From Nocardia sp. NRRL S-836 (lineage in GTDB: Bacteria; Actinomycetota; Actinomycetes; Mycobacteriales; Pseudonocardiaceae), in the NCBI RefSeq assembly GCF_001279525.1, contig NZ_LGDY01000115.1, forward strand, positions 10,129 to 74,128: 64,000 nucleotides of DNA, in the 5' to 3' direction. The notes beneath the pieces were generated by a model. The model ran no database searches, had not been told where the DNA came from, and saw only the letters and a list, made by a program, of their open reading frames with translations. The position numbers were made by a program, and so were the translations under genes. This document shows positions 19,183 to 29,033 of the stretch, piece after piece; within the stretch, counting starts at the first letter, position 1; each line of letters starts with the position of its first letter.

Positions 19183-19974
19183 GTGGCGGATTTGGCGCAG
19201 GCGCTGGAGTCGGTGGAGCAGCTCACCGCGGGGTGGCGTGCCATGGTGCTGGATCGGGACGCGAACGCCGACGTGCGCGACCTGCCCGGCGTCGCGGTCC
19301 GGTGGGCGGACTGCCGGTTCCCGTTCTGGAACTGCGTCACGCTGACCGAACCCGGAGTCGACGCCGACCTGCTCGCGCGGCGCTTCGCCGAGGCCGCGGA
19401 CGTCATGCGCGCCAAGGAGAAGGCCGGGTTCCTGTGGGTGTTCGAGGACCTCGCCGAGGGTGCCGACCTCGACGAGCTGGCCAGCCGCGCCGGCCTGGAG
19501 TACGCGTTTTCCGGTACCGGGATGGCGGGCGACCTGCTGCCGATCCCGGAGCCCTCGCATCCGGAGCTGACGTTCGAGCGGGTGACGACCGACGACCAGC
19601 TGCTGGCGTATGCGGACATCAACTCACGCGCGTACGGGTTCGAGATCGAGGCCGGCCGTGACGGCATCGGCGGGTCGGCGCTGTGGAAGAGCGGCGTGCA
19701 CGCGTACCTGGGCCTCCGCGACGGTGTGCCGGTGACGTGCGCGGGCGCGGTGGAGACGGCCGGGCGGCTGTTCGTGGTGCTGGTGGCCACCGAACCGGGG
19801 TGGGAGCGCAGGGGCTACGGCGAGACGGTGACCCGCAAGGCGTTGTACGAGGCGTGGCGCGCGACGGGGATCACCCGTGCCACGTTGCACGCCACGGCCG
19901 CCGGAGCACCGGTCTACCCCCGCATCGGTTTCGAGGCGAACTCGCCGTTGCGGTTCTACGCCCTGAAGAGCTGA
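19183..19974 (+). CDS. GNAT-family N-acetyltransferase
   Basis: 263 residues from GTG 19183, chosen because GAGGAG lies 6 bases upstream. The C-terminal half is a GNAT fold: VLVATEPGWERRGYGETVTRKAL is the acetyl-CoA-binding motif A region, ending in VYPRIGFEANSPLRFYAL. The N-terminal half (residues 1-130) resembles the GNAT-like N-terminal segment of two-domain acetyltransferases. Substrate unknown. It is monocistronic, following the IS481 relic. Confidence 0.8.
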   Translation: MADLAQALESVEQLTAGWRAMVLDRDANADVRDLPGVAVRWADCRFPFWNCVTLTEPGVDADLLARRFAEAADVMRAKEKAGFLWVFEDLAEGADLDELASRAGLEYAFSGTGMAGDLLPIPEPSHPELTFERVTTDDQLLAYADINSRAYGFEIEAGRDGIGGSALWKSGVHAYLGLRDGVPVTCAGAVETAGRLFVVLVATEPGWERRGYGETVTRKALYEAWRATGITRATLHATAAGAPVYPRIGFEANSPLRFYALKS

Positions 19975-20095
19975 CGGGCAGGAGCAGGCCGCCGCAGTCC
20001 GGCAGTCCGTGCGGTCAACGGGCCGAGTCCGCGGCCGAGGCGCTTGGCCGCAAAAGTCGCACGCGACCGCTCCACCTGGGACGGTTCCGCCCGCG

Positions 20096-20749
20096 TCACC
20101 GGCGCGGTGTGACCAGACCGGACTCGTAGGCGATCACCACGAGCTGCGCGCGGTCGCGGGCGTGCAGCTTCGTCATCGCGCGGTTGACGTGGGTCTTGGC
20201 GGTCAGCGGGCTGATCACCATCCGCGCGGCTATCTCGTCGTTCGACAGGCCCTGCGCGACCAGCAGCACGGCTTCCTGCTCGCGGGTGGTGAGGTCGCGC
20301 AGGCCGTGCGGGTTGAGCTGCGGCTGGTTGACGTACCGGTCGATCAGCCTGCGCGTGATCGACGGCGCGAGCAGGGCGTCGCCGCGTGCGGCCACCCTGA
20401 CCGAGTGCAGGAAGTCCTCGGGTTGTACGTCCTTCACCAGGAACCCGGCCGCACCGGCCCGCAGTGCCTCGAACACGTACTCGTCGAGGCCGTAGTTGGT
20501 GAGGATGACGACGTGCACGCCGGTGAGCGCGGGGTCGGCCGCGATGCGGCGGGTGGCTTCGATGCCGTCGACCTCGGGCATCTGGACGTCCACCAGCGCG
20601 ATGTCCGGCAGGTGGGTGCGCGCCTGCTCGACGCACGCGGCGCCGTCGGCGGCCTCCGCCACGACCGTGATGTCGTCCTCCGCCTGCAACAACGCGCGGA
20701 AGCCGCTGCGGATGAGTGGCTGGTCGTCGGCCAGCAGCACGCGGATCAC
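20096..20749 (-). CDS. NarL/LuxR-type response regulator
   Basis: 217 residues: a receiver domain with acidic pair LLADDQ, phospho-acceptor D54 in ALVDVQMPEVDG and Lys in GFLVKDVQ, followed by a LuxR helix-turn-helix (LTTREQEAVLLVAQGLSNDEIAARM, then AKTHVNRAMTKL). It is the output of the sensor kinase encoded just upstream, whose stop overlaps this start by 4 bases. Targets cannot be deduced from the sequence. Confidence 0.93.
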   Translation of the reverse strand: MIRVLLADDQPLIRSGFRALLQAEDDITVVAEAADGAACVEQARTHLPDIALVDVQMPEVDGIEATRRIAADPALTGVHVVILTNYGLDEYVFEALRAGAAGFLVKDVQPEDFLHSVRVAARGDALLAPSITRRLIDRYVNQPQLNPHGLRDLTTREQEAVLLVAQGLSNDEIAARMVISPLTAKTHVNRAMTKLHARDRAQLVVIAYESGLVTPRR

Positions 20750-21834
20750 GGTTGCACCACCGGGAGCTCGGCGTGGACGCGGAAGCCGCCGCCGGTGCGC
20801 GGTGCGGCGTCCAGGCGGCCGCCCAGCGCGGTGACGCGTTCGCGCATTCCTTGCAGGCCAACGCCAGGGATGCCGCTCGGGGTGGCGGTGCCATCGTCGT
20901 CGACGCGGATGACGAGCGCGTCGGGGCGGTGGTCGATGTGGACGGTGGCGGTCGCGGCCTGGGCGTGGCGGGCGACGTTCGTCAGCGACTCCTGCACGAT
21001 CCGGTACGCGGTCCGGTCGACGGCGGCCGGGAGGTCGTCGCAGCGGCCCTCGACGGTCAGGCGGGCGTCGAGCCCGGCGGTCTTGGCGCGGTGCACGAGG
21101 TCGGGGACGTCGTCCAGGCCGTGGTAGTCGGTGTCGTCGCGCAGGGCCTCCAGCGTGGCGCGGAGCTCGCGCGTGGCCTCGCGGCTGGCGTCGCGGATGG
21201 CGACCAGGGCGTCGGGCACGTCCTCGCCGCGTTTCCGGGCGAGGTGGACGGCGACCTCGGCCTGCAGCTTGATCACCGAGATCTGGTGGGTGAGCGAGTC
21301 GTGCAGCTCGCGGGCGATGTGGAGGCGTTCCTCGCCGGCCCGGCGCAGCGCGGTCTCCTCGCGGGTGCGTTCGGCCTCGTCGGCGCGTTTCTCCGCCTGC
21401 CGCAACGCTTCCCCCGCCGCGGCGGCCGCGACCAGCCAGGCGATCTGCAGCACGTCACGGCCCTGCGCGAACGCCTCGGCGGTCGACAGGTCCCGCGGCG
21501 ACAGCAGCACGGCCAGGGGGAGTGCGGCCACCATCAGCACCGACCCGGCGATCGTGACGACGTGGTGGCCCGCGCGCATCGTGGCGTAGACGGCGAACAG
21601 GAACGCGATCACCGGCACGTCGAACCCGGCTGCCTGGTAGCCGAGCGCGGTCAGGCCGGTGGCGGCCAGGACGGCGCGCGGGTGGCTGCGGCGTGCCACG
21701 AGGGCGAGCCCGCTCGCGGCCAGCAACGCGTAGCCGAGCGGTTCGAGGGTCGCGACCGGCCGGCCGACGCCCGCGACCACGAGGCTCGCCGCCACCCCGG
21801 CCGCGATCGCCCAGTCCGTCCACCGCCTGGTCAT
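20746..21834 (-). CDS. NarL-type sensor histidine kinase (HisKA_3)
   Basis: 362 residues with four to six hydrophobic segments in the first 150 residues (membrane sensor), a coiled linker (EALRQAEKRADEAERTREET), the HisKA_3 dimerisation box RELHDSLTHQ with phospho-acceptor H178, and a HATPase domain with N-box ESLTNVARHA, DDDG and GVGLQGMRERV. No extracellular sensor domain of note, so it may read membrane state. It forms a translationally coupled pair with the response regulator. Confidence 0.93.
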   Translation of the reverse strand: MTRRWTDWAIAAGVAASLVVAGVGRPVATLEPLGYALLAASGLALVARRSHPRAVLAATGLTALGYQAAGFDVPVIAFLFAVYATMRAGHHVVTIAGSVLMVAALPLAVLLSPRDLSTAEAFAQGRDVLQIAWLVAAAAAGEALRQAEKRADEAERTREETALRRAGEERLHIARELHDSLTHQISVIKLQAEVAVHLARKRGEDVPDALVAIRDASREATRELRATLEALRDDTDYHGLDDVPDLVHRAKTAGLDARLTVEGRCDDLPAAVDRTAYRIVQESLTNVARHAQAATATVHIDHRPDALVIRVDDDGTATPSGIPGVGLQGMRERVTALGGRLDAAPRTGGGFRVHAELPVVQP

Positions 21835-21989
21835 GGGTGCACCCTAGCCGGGTGTTCGCGCTGGTAGATCCCGCACCGGGAGGACTTCTCGGCTACTGCG
21901 GACGTGGTAGTCGGGTGTCTGTGCGCGGAGGACGACGCGCGGTGGCCGCCGCGTCCATGCTCTGGCTTCCGAACCAAGGGGAGGCAGAC

Positions 21990-22301
21990 ATGGTCCTGGC
22001 ACAAATCGCCGACACCTACGGCATGACGGCGGGCCGCACGTGGTCGCTCGTCGGCAGCGCACTCGGTCTGGCCGGTGTGGTGCTCGCACTCGTCGGCCGC
22101 CGGTTCACGCTGATCGCGGTGGGCGCGGGCCTGGCGGGCGCGGTGGTCGGTGCGCTCGTGGTGGCGTTCGCGAAGGGCGGTCCGGGCACCGGCTACGGCA
22201 TCGTCGGCGGCTACGTGTCGCTGGTGGTGGGCCTGGCCGCGGTGGTCGTCGGCCTGCTCAGGCGTAGAGGCGTTCGGGCTGCTGGACCGTCCGCCGGGTG
22301 A
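21990..22301 (+). CDS. Small membrane protein, DUF6223-like
   Basis: 103 residues from ATG 21990, chosen for the GGGGAGG 5 bases upstream. Three hydrophobic helices are visible (SLVGSALGLAGVVLALVG, LIAVGAGLAGAVVGALVVAF, YVSLVVGLAAVVVGLL) with the leading ADTYGMTAGR typical of DUF6223-type actinobacterial proteins, from memory of the family. Function unknown. Its 3' end overlaps the convergent ROK regulator gene by 44 bp. Confidence 0.65.
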   Translation: MVLAQIADTYGMTAGRTWSLVGSALGLAGVVLALVGRRFTLIAVGAGLAGAVVGALVVAFAKGGPGTGYGIVGGYVSLVVGLAAVVVGLLRRRGVRAAGPSAG

Positions 22302-23394
22302 CCAGCCCCGCCGCGCCGCGCACCACCGCGAACTCGCCGAGCGGGGAGGCGATCAGCCGGGTGTGCCGCTCGCCGCCGGCGAGCACGCGGATGTCCATTT
22401 CGGACCGGATCGCGACGCTGAGGTGCTCGTGCAGCACGGCATAGCTGCCGCCGAGCACGACGGTCGGCACGTCGAAGAGGTTCATCAGCGTCGCCAGCCC
22501 CACACCGAGCGCCCGCCCGGCCTCGCGGACCGCAGTCCGTGCGCGTTCATCGGTCCGGAGGGCTTCCGCGAGGTCGTCGAGGTGCGTGCGCCCGGCGTCG
22601 CGCAACATGACGTCGAGCCCGGCGTACCGCTCCACGCACCCACGGCTGCCGCAGGTGCACTCGACCCCGTCGCGTTCGATCACGACGTGCCCGAGCTCGC
22701 CCGCGAACCCGCTGACACCGCGGTACACCTCGCCCGCCAGCACCACACCGGCGCCAATGCCGACGTCGGCGGTGACGTGCACGAAGTCCTCACCCGCCAG
22801 GTGCTTCGGCCACAGGTGGGCGAGGGCGGCGAGGTTCGCCTCGTTGTCGAGCTCGACCTCGCGACCCAGCCGACTGCTGAGCTGGGCGGCCAGGTCCTCG
22901 CCGACGAGGTTGGGCAGGTTCGGCGCCCTCACGACGGTGCCGTCGTGCACGACACCGGGCACCGCGAGCCCGACACCGAGCACCGCCCGGTCCCCGGTGA
23001 ACTGCTCGACCAGCCCCACGACTCGACCGAGCACCTCGTTCGCGGTGGCCCTGCGGTTGTCGGCGTGGACGCGGTGCCGGTGCACGGTGTCGCCGTCGAG
23101 CCCGAGCACCTCGACCGCGAGGTGCTCGACGTTGACCTCCACACCGATCGCCACCGGACCCGCCGGGTGGAAGCGCAACGGCTTGGACGGCCGGCCCACG
23201 CCGGTCAGCGTCGCGGGCTCCTCGACCAGGACACCGTTGGCCAGCAACGGTTCCGTGAGGTTCGACAACGTCGCCTTGGTGAGCCCGGTGCGGGCCGCGA
23301 GATCGGCCCGCGAACCCGGTTTGTCGACGAGTGCGAGCAGGACGGTCCGCAGGTTGCCGAGGCGTACCTGCCGCAGGTGGTCGACGGTGGTCAT
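22258..23394 (-). CDS. xylR: ROK-family transcriptional repressor, probable xylose regulator
   Basis: 378 residues from ATG 23394 (MTTVDHLRQVRLGNLRTVLL); the frame is open further upstream only because the adjacent repeat array is stop-free. It has an N-terminal winged helix (SRADLAARTGLTKATLSNL) and a ROK sugar-binding domain with GVGLAVPG, the zinc motif CTCGSRGCVERYAG and a C-terminal GGSYAVL segment. It lies in the same orientation as xylA-xylB. A palindrome in front of xylA (26752-26766) is the likely operator. A GATACT -10-like box 7 bases before the ATG suggests leaderless transcription from the edge of the array. Confidence 0.85.
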   Translation of the reverse strand: MTTVDHLRQVRLGNLRTVLLALVDKPGSRADLAARTGLTKATLSNLTEPLLANGVLVEEPATLTGVGRPSKPLRFHPAGPVAIGVEVNVEHLAVEVLGLDGDTVHRHRVHADNRRATANEVLGRVVGLVEQFTGDRAVLGVGLAVPGVVHDGTVVRAPNLPNLVGEDLAAQLSSRLGREVELDNEANLAALAHLWPKHLAGEDFVHVTADVGIGAGVVLAGEVYRGVSGFAGELGHVVIERDGVECTCGSRGCVERYAGLDVMLRDAGRTHLDDLAEALRTDERARTAVREAGRALGVGLATLMNLFDVPTVVLGGSYAVLHEHLSVAIRSEMDIRVLAGGERHTRLIASPLGEFAVVRGAAGLVTRRTVQQPERLYA

Positions 23395-23411
23395 CGGCAC
23401 CAGTATCGCTG

Positions 23412-24188
23412 CGCGCGCACGACGGTGCTTGGGCGCATCCCGGTGCTTGCGCGCACGGCGGTGTTTGGGGGCGGTGCGGTGCTTGCGCGCGTTGGGCCGA
23501 TTGCGTGCACGGCGGTGCTTACACGGACTGCGCTGCTCGCGCGCGCGGCGGTGCTTGCGCGCGTTGGGCTGCTTGTGGGCGTTGCGGTGCCCGCGCATAC
23601 AGAGGTTCTTGGGCGAGTGGCGGTGCGTGCGCGCACGGCGGTCTGCGCGCTGACCCCAGTGCTTGCGCGCACGGCGGTCTGTGCGCCGACCCCAGTGCTT
23701 GCGCGCACGCTAACCCGTGCGCGCGTGGCGAAGCTTGCGCGCGAGTCGGCGCCCGCGCGGCTTGCGCGCGAGGCGATTCCCAGGCGTGTGGTGGTGCGTG
23801 CCCGCACGGCGAGCCTCGCGCCGACTTCGGTGTTTGCACGCATGTCAGCCCGTGCGCGCATGTCGGTGCTTACGCGTGTGCCGGTGCGTGCGCGCGTAGG
23901 GCTGCTTGCGCGCACGGCGATGCTTGCGCGCGTTGGGCCGTTTGCGCACACGGCGGTGCGTGCGGGCGTTGTACTGCTTGCGCGCGTAGGGCCGCTTGCG
24001 CGCGCGGCGGTGCTTGCGCGCGTTGGGTCGTTTGCGCGGGTTGCGGTGTATGCGCGTGCCGCAGTTCTAGCGTGGGAGTCGGTGCTTGCGCGCATCGCGC
24101 TCCTCGCGGGCGTTGCCGTACCCGCGCTCACAGAGGCTCCCAAGCATGCGGTGGTCCGTGCGCGCACGGAAGTCCGTGCGCGCACCGC
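23412..24188. repeat. Degenerate tandem array of 18-bp units
   Basis: About 43 imperfect copies of an 18-bp unit, consensus CGGTGCTTGCGCGCACGG, fill nearly the whole gap between xylB and the ROK regulator gene. The phase is kept: in one frame the array reads as the hexapeptide AVLART/AVLARV, and both this and at least one frame on the other strand are stop-free throughout. Most units contain the self-complementary core GCGCGC, often TGCGCGCA. There is no ribosome site or recognisable protein, so it is called a DNA repeat. Copies vary at many positions, as in an old minisatellite. It could act in DNA binding, supercoiling or transcription insulation; none is shown. Confidence 0.8.
24158..24185 (-). 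terminator. Hairpin from two array units after xylB
   Basis: The last two repeat units read GTGCGCGCACGGA and TCCGTGCGCGCAC with only 2 bases between, a perfect 13-bp stem about 27 bases beyond the xylB stop. It would make a strong, U-less terminator for xylAB. Single units can also fold because of their GCGCGC cores. Confidence 0.5.
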
Positions 24189-24211
24189 AAACCACCCACC
24201 TATGGCGGGCG

Positions 24212-25597
24212 TCACCGGCTCACGTACTTCTGCGCGGCATCGGCATACCGCTCCCGAACCCCGCCAACCGCCGCCGTCTCGTACACATGGGCCTCGCCGT
24301 GCGACCACTCGGGCGGCTGCTCGCCACCCGTCAGGACCCACGCCGCCTGCCGGGCCGCACCGTCGGCCACGTACTCGCCCGGTTCGGGCACGGTGACGGG
24401 CACGCCGAACACCGTCGGCGCGATCTCCCGCACTGCCGGTGACGCGGCCGCGCCGCCCACGAGTCGTACGCCGGTCACGTCCGCGCCCTGGGCGGCCAGG
24501 GCGTCGAGTCCGACGGCCAGGCCGCACAGCATGCCCTCGACGGCTGCCCGCGCGATGTTCGCCGGGGTGGCGTTCGCGAGGGTCAGGCCGTGCAACGCGC
24601 CGGTCGCGTCCGGGAGGTTCGGCGTGCGTTCGCCCTCCAGGTACGGCACCAGCACCAGGCCCTCCGCGCCCGCCGGGGCGGACAGTGCGAGCTCGGAGAG
24701 GCGGGCCAGGTCGACGCCCAGCATCCGGGCGGTCGCGTCCAGCACGCGGGCGGCGTTCAGCGTGCACGCCAGGGGCAGGTAGCGGCCGGTGGCGTCGGCG
24801 AAGCCCGCCACGATTCCGGACGGGTCCTCCGCGCGCACGTCGCTCGTCGCCGTCACCACGCCGGAGGTGCCCAGCGAGACCACGACGTCGTTGCCCGCGG
24901 ACACGCCGAGCATCGCCGCGGCGTTGTCACCGGCGCCCGCGCCGACGCGCAGGTGGCCGGCCGCGACCGACTCGGCGGGGGCGAGGACGCGGGGGAGGTG
25001 CACGTCAGCGCGGCCGAAGCCGCGTTCGAGGAGGTCCGTCACGTACTCGTTCGCCGTCGAGTCGAAGTAGCCGGTGCCCGAGGCGTCCGAGCGGTCGGTG
25101 ACCAGGTCGGCGAGGTCGCCGGTGCCGCGCAGCCGCCACGTCAGCCAGTCGTGCGGCAGGCAGACGGCGGCGGTGCGCTTGGCGTTGGCCGGTTCGTGCT
25201 GGGCGAGCCAGCGCAGTTTCGTGATCGTGAACGACGCGACCGGGACCAGCCCGATCCGCGCCGCCCACTGCTGCGCACCCAGCTCGGCGGTCAGGTCCGC
25301 TGCCGCGGCGGCGGACCTGGTGTCGTTCCACAGCAAGGCGTCCCGCACGACCTCGCCGTCCTCGTCGAGGCACACCATCCCGTGCTGCTGCCCCGCGACG
25401 CTCAGCGCGGCCACGTCGTCGAGACCGCCGGCCTGCGCCACGGCCTCCTCGTACGCCCGCCACCAGTGCGACGGGTGCACCGACGTGCCGTCGGGGTGCG
25501 CGGCCCGGCCCTCGCGCACGAGGCGCCCGGTCTCCACGTCCCTGACCACGACCTTGCACGACTGCGTCGACGAGTCGACCCCCGCCACGAGCGTCAT
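24212..25597 (-). CDS. xylB: Xylulokinase
   Basis: 461-residue FGGY-family sugar kinase that phosphorylates D-xylulose. Visible motifs: N-terminal phosphate loop [15 protein letters not shown], substrate region [10 protein letters not shown] and [10 protein letters not shown], the second ATPase segment [11 protein letters not shown], and adenosine-site [16 protein letters not shown]. It begins one base after the xylA stop, so the two are one operon (xylA first). It is followed by the 18-bp repeat array. Confidence 0.93.
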   Translation of the reverse strand: MTLVAGVDSSTQSCKVVVRDVETGRLVREGRAAHPDGTSVHPSHWWRAYEEAVAQAGGLDDVAALSVAGQQHGMVCLDEDGEVVRDALLWNDTRSAAAAADLTAELGAQQWAARIGLVPVASFTITKLRWLAQHEPANAKRTAAVCLPHDWLTWRLRGTGDLADLVTDRSDASGTGYFDSTANEYVTDLLERGFGRADVHLPRVLAPAESVAAGHLRVGAGAGDNAAAMLGVSAGNDVVVSLGTSGVVTATSDVRAEDPSGIVAGFADATGRYLPLACTLNAARVLDATARMLGVDLARLSELALSAPAGAEGLVLVPYLEGERTPNLPDATGALHGLTLANATPANIARAAVEGMLCGLAVGLDALAAQGADVTGVRLVGGAAASPAVREIAPTVFGVPVTVPEPGEYVADGAARQAAWVLTGGEQPPEWSHGEAHVYETAAVGGVRERYADAAQKYVSR

Positions 25598-25598
25598 G

Positions 25599-26738
25599 TC
25601 AGCGCGCTCCCATGAGGTGCTCCAGCGCCAGCTGGTTGAGCTGCACGAAGCCGAACCCGCGCTCGGCGGCCTTGTCCGGGTCGAACGACTCGGCCAGCAG
25701 CTCGTCGTAGCCCTCGCCGTCGTTCAGCGTCGGCTGGCTCAGCTCGGGGACACCGGCCTTGGCCAGCGCCTCCTGCACCTCCGGGTCGCTGCGGAACGCC
25801 GCCGCACGCTCCTTGAGCAGCAGGTAGGTCCGCATGTTCGCCTTGACCGAGTCCCACACGCCGGTGAAGTCCTCGGTGCGCGACGGCTTGTAGTCGAAGT
25901 GCCGCGGGCCCTCGTAGCCGGCCGTCTCCAGCAGGTCCACCAGCGCGAACGCGTTCATCAGGTCGCCGTGGCCGAACACGAGGTCCTGGTCGTACTTGAT
26001 GCTGCGCTGACCGTTGAGGTCGATGTGGAACAGCTTGCCGTGCCACAGCGCCTGCGCGATGCCGTGCACGAAGTTCAGGCCCGCCATCTGCTCGTGCCCG
26101 ACCTCGGGGTTGAGCCCGACCAGCTCCGGCTTGTCCAGCGACGTGATGAACGCCAGCGCGTGCCCGACCGTCGGCAGCAGGATGTCGCCGCGGGGCTCGT
26201 TCGGCTTCGGCTCGATCGCGAACTTGATGTCGTAGCCGCGGTCGGTGACGAACTGCGTCAGCAGGTTCAGCGCCTCGCGGTAGCGGTCGAGCGCGGCCCG
26301 CACGTCCTTCGCGGTGTCGTACTCGGAGCCCTCACGGCCGCCCCACAGCACGTACGTCTGCGCGCCGAGCTCCGCGGCCAGCTCGACGTTGCGCAGCACC
26401 TTGTGCAGGGCGTACCGGCGCACGCCGCGGTCGTTGCTGGTGAAGCCGCCGTCCTTGAAGACCGGGTGGGTGAAGAGGTTCGTGGTGACCATCGGGATGG
26501 TCAGCCCGGTGTCCTTCAGGGCGGTCTGCAGCCGGCCGACCTGCTGGTCGCGGTTGCTGGAGTCGAACAGGTCGTCGTCGTGGAACGACATGCCCCACGC
26601 GCCGAGCTCGGCCAGCTTGTGCACCGCCTCGACCACGTCCAGTGCCGGTCGGGTGGCCTCGCCGAACGGGTCACGGCCCGGCCAGCCGATGGTCCACAGG
26701 CCGAAGGAGAACTTGTCCGCCGGGGTGGGCGTGCTCAT
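25599..26738 (-). CDS. xylA: Xylose isomerase
   Basis: 379-residue TIM-barrel isomerase converting D-xylose to D-xylulose. The class I actinobacterial length and the motifs MSFHDDDLF (catalytic His), [13 protein letters not shown] (metal Glu and Lys), [15 protein letters not shown] and FHIDLNGQ are all present. ATG at 26738; a 15-bp palindrome 14 bases upstream is the likely repressor site. First gene of xylAB. Confidence 0.95.
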   Translation of the reverse strand: MSTPTPADKFSFGLWTIGWPGRDPFGEATRPALDVVEAVHKLAELGAWGMSFHDDDLFDSSNRDQQVGRLQTALKDTGLTIPMVTTNLFTHPVFKDGGFTSNDRGVRRYALHKVLRNVELAAELGAQTYVLWGGREGSEYDTAKDVRAALDRYREALNLLTQFVTDRGYDIKFAIEPKPNEPRGDILLPTVGHALAFITSLDKPELVGLNPEVGHEQMAGLNFVHGIAQALWHGKLFHIDLNGQRSIKYDQDLVFGHGDLMNAFALVDLLETAGYEGPRHFDYKPSRTEDFTGVWDSVKANMRTYLLLKERAAAFRSDPEVQEALAKAGVPELSQPTLNDGEGYDELLAESFDPDKAAERGFGFVQLNQLALEHLMGAR

Positions 26739-26751
26739 GATGCACCCTTTC

Positions 26752-26766
26752 GTTCAAAGCTTGAAC
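26752..26766 (-). promoter_or_regulatory. Probable XylR operator upstream of xylA
   Basis: GTTCAAAGCTTGAAC is a perfect palindrome (6-bp arms around AGC), 14 bases before the xylA start and overlapping the expected promoter. Its two-fold symmetry fits a dimeric ROK repressor, whose gene lies at the end of the same cluster. Assignment to XylR is inferred from context. Confidence 0.7.
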
Positions 26767-26812
26767 TTAGTGCTGACCGTACGACGCCGACGCCGTGATC
26801 GCAATATTCGGT

Positions 26813-26840
26813 TTCACGCCCGTGACACGGCTCTTACACT
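26813..26840 (+). promoter_or_regulatory. Candidate promoter for the leader ORF and EF-G paralogue
   Basis: TTCACG (26813-26818) and TACACT (26835-26840) are spaced by 16 bp, reading rightward, 35 bases before the leader ORF start. It fits a vegetative actinobacterial promoter. The gap 26739-27066 otherwise holds the xylA operator and the leader ORF. Confidence 0.45.
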
Positions 26841-26875
26841 CACGATCACCATCACCGAGCGAGGGGAGTACGGCC

Positions 26876-26959
26876 GTGCGCATCCGCACCGCTCCCCGCT
26901 ATGACGTGATCCTTGTGTCTTCGCGCCCCGGCTGCCCGCTGCGCGCCGGGCACCGGTAG
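26876..26959 (+). CDS. 27-residue leader-type ORF upstream of EF-G paralogue
   Basis: A GTG start at 26876 preceded by GAGGGGAG (7-base spacing) opens a 27-codon frame ending TAG at 26957. The product begins [16 protein letters not shown] and ends [11 protein letters not shown], Arg/Pro-rich near its end. It ends about 107 bases before the EF-G paralogue start, in the same orientation and downstream of a candidate promoter. The layout fits a regulatory leader peptide sensing translation. Being too short for family assignment, its translation is a proposal from the ribosome site only. Confidence 0.45.
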   Translation: MRIRTAPRYDVILVSSRPGCPLRAGHR

Positions 26960-27066
26960 TCCGCGACGACCCTCCTCCACGGCACGTGACTCTTCGTGCC
27001 GCCCGGGGTCTCGTCGGCCGCATCGCGCCGACCGCACGACCGAGACCACCCGAAAGGCACCGCGCC

Positions 27067-29025
27067 ATGCGCGCCATCCGCAACATCGGCATCCTGGCCC
27101 ACGTCGACGCCGGCAAGACGACGCTGACCGAACGCGTCCTGTTCGTCACCGGCACCACCTACCGGCGTGGCGAGGTGCACGACGGCACGACCGTCACCGA
27201 CTTCGACCCGCAGGAGCGCGACCGCGGCATCACGATCTTCGCCGCGGCCGTGAGCTGCACGTGGGACGACCACCGGATCAACCTGATCGACACACCGGGG
27301 CACGTCGACTTCGCCGACGAGGTCGAACGGGCGCTGCGCGTGCTCGACGGGGCGGTCGTGGCGTTCGACGGGGTCGCCGGGGTGGAGCCGCAGAGCGAGT
27401 CGGTGTGGTGGCAGGCCGACCGGTACGGCGTGCCGCGGATCGCGTTCGTCAACAAGCTCGACCGGGCGGGCGCGGACCTGGACGCGGCCGTCGAGTCGAT
27501 CAGGACGCGCCTGGGCACCACACCGCTGGTCGTCCAGCTGCCGATCGGCCGGGAGGACGGCTTCCGCGGGGTCGTCGACCTGGTCGGGATGCGCGCGTAC
27601 GTCTGGACCGACCGGTGCGAGGAAATCCCTGTGCCGCAAGAAGCCCACGCCCACCGGCGGCAGCTGGAGGAAACCGTCGCCGAGCTGCACCCCGGTGCAC
27701 TGGAGGAGTTCTGCACGAAGAACGAGCTCACCGACGAGACGCTCAGAAACGCCCTGCGCGATCTGACCCACGCGAACAAGGCGACGGTCGTGCTGTGCGG
27801 TAGCGCGTACAGGAACCGCGGCATCGAACCGTTGCTGGACGCGGTCGTGGCCTACCTGCCGTCCCCTGTGGACGTACGGCCGATCGAGGGCGTGGACGGG
27901 CAACGACGACGAGCGGATCCGGAGGAACCGTTCGCCGCGCTGGCGTTCAAGGTGAACTCGACCGCGACGGGCCGGCTGACCTCCGTGCGCGTCTACTCGG
28001 GCACCCTCCACAAGGGAGACACGGTGCTCGTGAACGGACGGACCGAACGCGTCGCACGGATCCTGCGGGTCCACGCCGACCTGCACACGCCGATCGACAC
28101 CGCGACCGCCGGTGACATCGTGGCCCTGGTGGGGCTGAAGTACACGCGTACCGGGGCGACCCTGTGCGCGCCCGACGCCCCGTTGGTGCTCGAAGAGCCG
28201 GTCACGCAGGACCCGGTCGTCTCGGTGGCGGTGGAGGCCAGGTCCGCCGCCGACACCGAACGGCTGACCCGGGCGCTGGCCCACCTCACCGAGGAGGACC
28301 CGTCGCTGAAGGTCACGACCGACCGGGAGACCGATCAGCTGCTGCTCGCCGGCCTCGGTGAGCTGCACCTGGAGGTGGCGGTGGAGAAGGTGCGCCGGAC
28401 CCACCGCGTCGAGGTCGTGACGGGACGGCCGAAGGTCGCCTACCGCGAGACGGTCGAACGGGGTGTGGCCGGGTTCGTCTACCGGCACGTGAAGCAGGAC
28501 GGGGGTGCCGGGCAGTTCGCGCACGTCGTCCTCGACACCGAACCCGCCGACACCTTCGAGTTCCGCTCGGCGGTGACCGGCGGCCGGGTGCCGCAGGAGT
28601 TCGTCAGGGCGGTCGAGCAGGGCTGCCGGGACGCGCTGGCCGAGGGACCGCTCGGGTTCCCGGTGGTGGGCGTGCGCGTGACGCTCACCGACGGGTCCAC
28701 GCACGTCAAGGACTCCAGCGAGCTGGCCTTCCGCACGGCGGGCCGCCTCGGGCTCCGCGACGCGCTGCGCCAGGGCGTCATGACCAAGCTCGAACCGGTC
28801 GCCGAGGTCACGGTCACCACTCCGGAGGAGTTCGTCGGCGGCGTGTTCGGGGACCTGGCGTCCCGGCGCGGCCACGTCCTGGGCTCCACGACCAGGGCCG
28901 GCATGGCGGTGGTGACGGCGAGCGTGCCGCTGGCGGAGATGTTCGGCTACGTGACGAGGTTGCGCAGCCGGACGCAGGGCCGCGGCACGTTCACCAGCCG
29001 CCCCACCGGCTATGCCCCGGCCTGA
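27067..29025 (+). CDS. EF-G-family translational GTPase (EF-G paralogue)
   Basis: 652 residues from ATG 27067. G1 [10 protein letters not shown]2 region with ERDRGITI, G3 DTPGH, G4 NKLD, then EF-G domains II-V; domain IV segment [14 protein letters not shown] and [14 protein letters not shown]; and C-terminus [13 protein letters not shown]. It is shorter than housekeeping EF-G (about 700) and stands away from the str operon, so it is probably an EF-G2-like paralogue. TetM/OtrA-type ribosomal protection proteins are related, but the [19 protein letters not shown] stretch is EF-G-like. Role: translocation, recycling or drug tolerance; undetermined. A leader ORF precedes it; a strong terminator follows. 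Confidence 0.8.
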   Translation: MRAIRNIGILAHVDAGKTTLTERVLFVTGTTYRRGEVHDGTTVTDFDPQERDRGITIFAAAVSCTWDDHRINLIDTPGHVDFADEVERALRVLDGAVVAFDGVAGVEPQSESVWWQADRYGVPRIAFVNKLDRAGADLDAAVESIRTRLGTTPLVVQLPIGREDGFRGVVDLVGMRAYVWTDRCEEIPVPQEAHAHRRQLEETVAELHPGALEEFCTKNELTDETLRNALRDLTHANKATVVLCGSAYRNRGIEPLLDAVVAYLPSPVDVRPIEGVDGQRRRADPEEPFAALAFKVNSTATGRLTSVRVYSGTLHKGDTVLVNGRTERVARILRVHADLHTPIDTATAGDIVALVGLKYTRTGATLCAPDAPLVLEEPVTQDPVVSVAVEARSAADTERLTRALAHLTEEDPSLKVTTDRETDQLLLAGLGELHLEVAVEKVRRTHRVEVVTGRPKVAYRETVERGVAGFVYRHVKQDGGAGQFAHVVLDTEPADTFEFRSAVTGGRVPQEFVRAVEQGCRDALAEGPLGFPVVGVRVTLTDGSTHVKDSSELAFRTAGRLGLRDALRQGVMTKLEPVAEVTVTTPEEFVGGVFGDLASRRGHVLGSTTRAGMAVVTASVPLAEMFGYVTRLRSRTQGRGTFTSRPTGYAPA

Positions 29026-29033
29026 GCGGGAAC

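Noticed and set aside
23412..24188. CRISPR array
   Set aside because: Units are contiguous and degenerate, with no unique spacers and no cas genes.
23391..24767. Long open frames through the 18-bp array as a hexapeptide-repeat protein
   Set aside because: Several frames on both strands are equally open, no ribosome site, and the frames run on into antisense of xylB. Kept as a DNA repeat, with translation left as a test.
27067..29025. TetM/OtrA-type tetracycline-resistance protein
   Set aside because: Motifs around the G4 region and domain IV are EF-G-like; a drug-related role is left open but not called.
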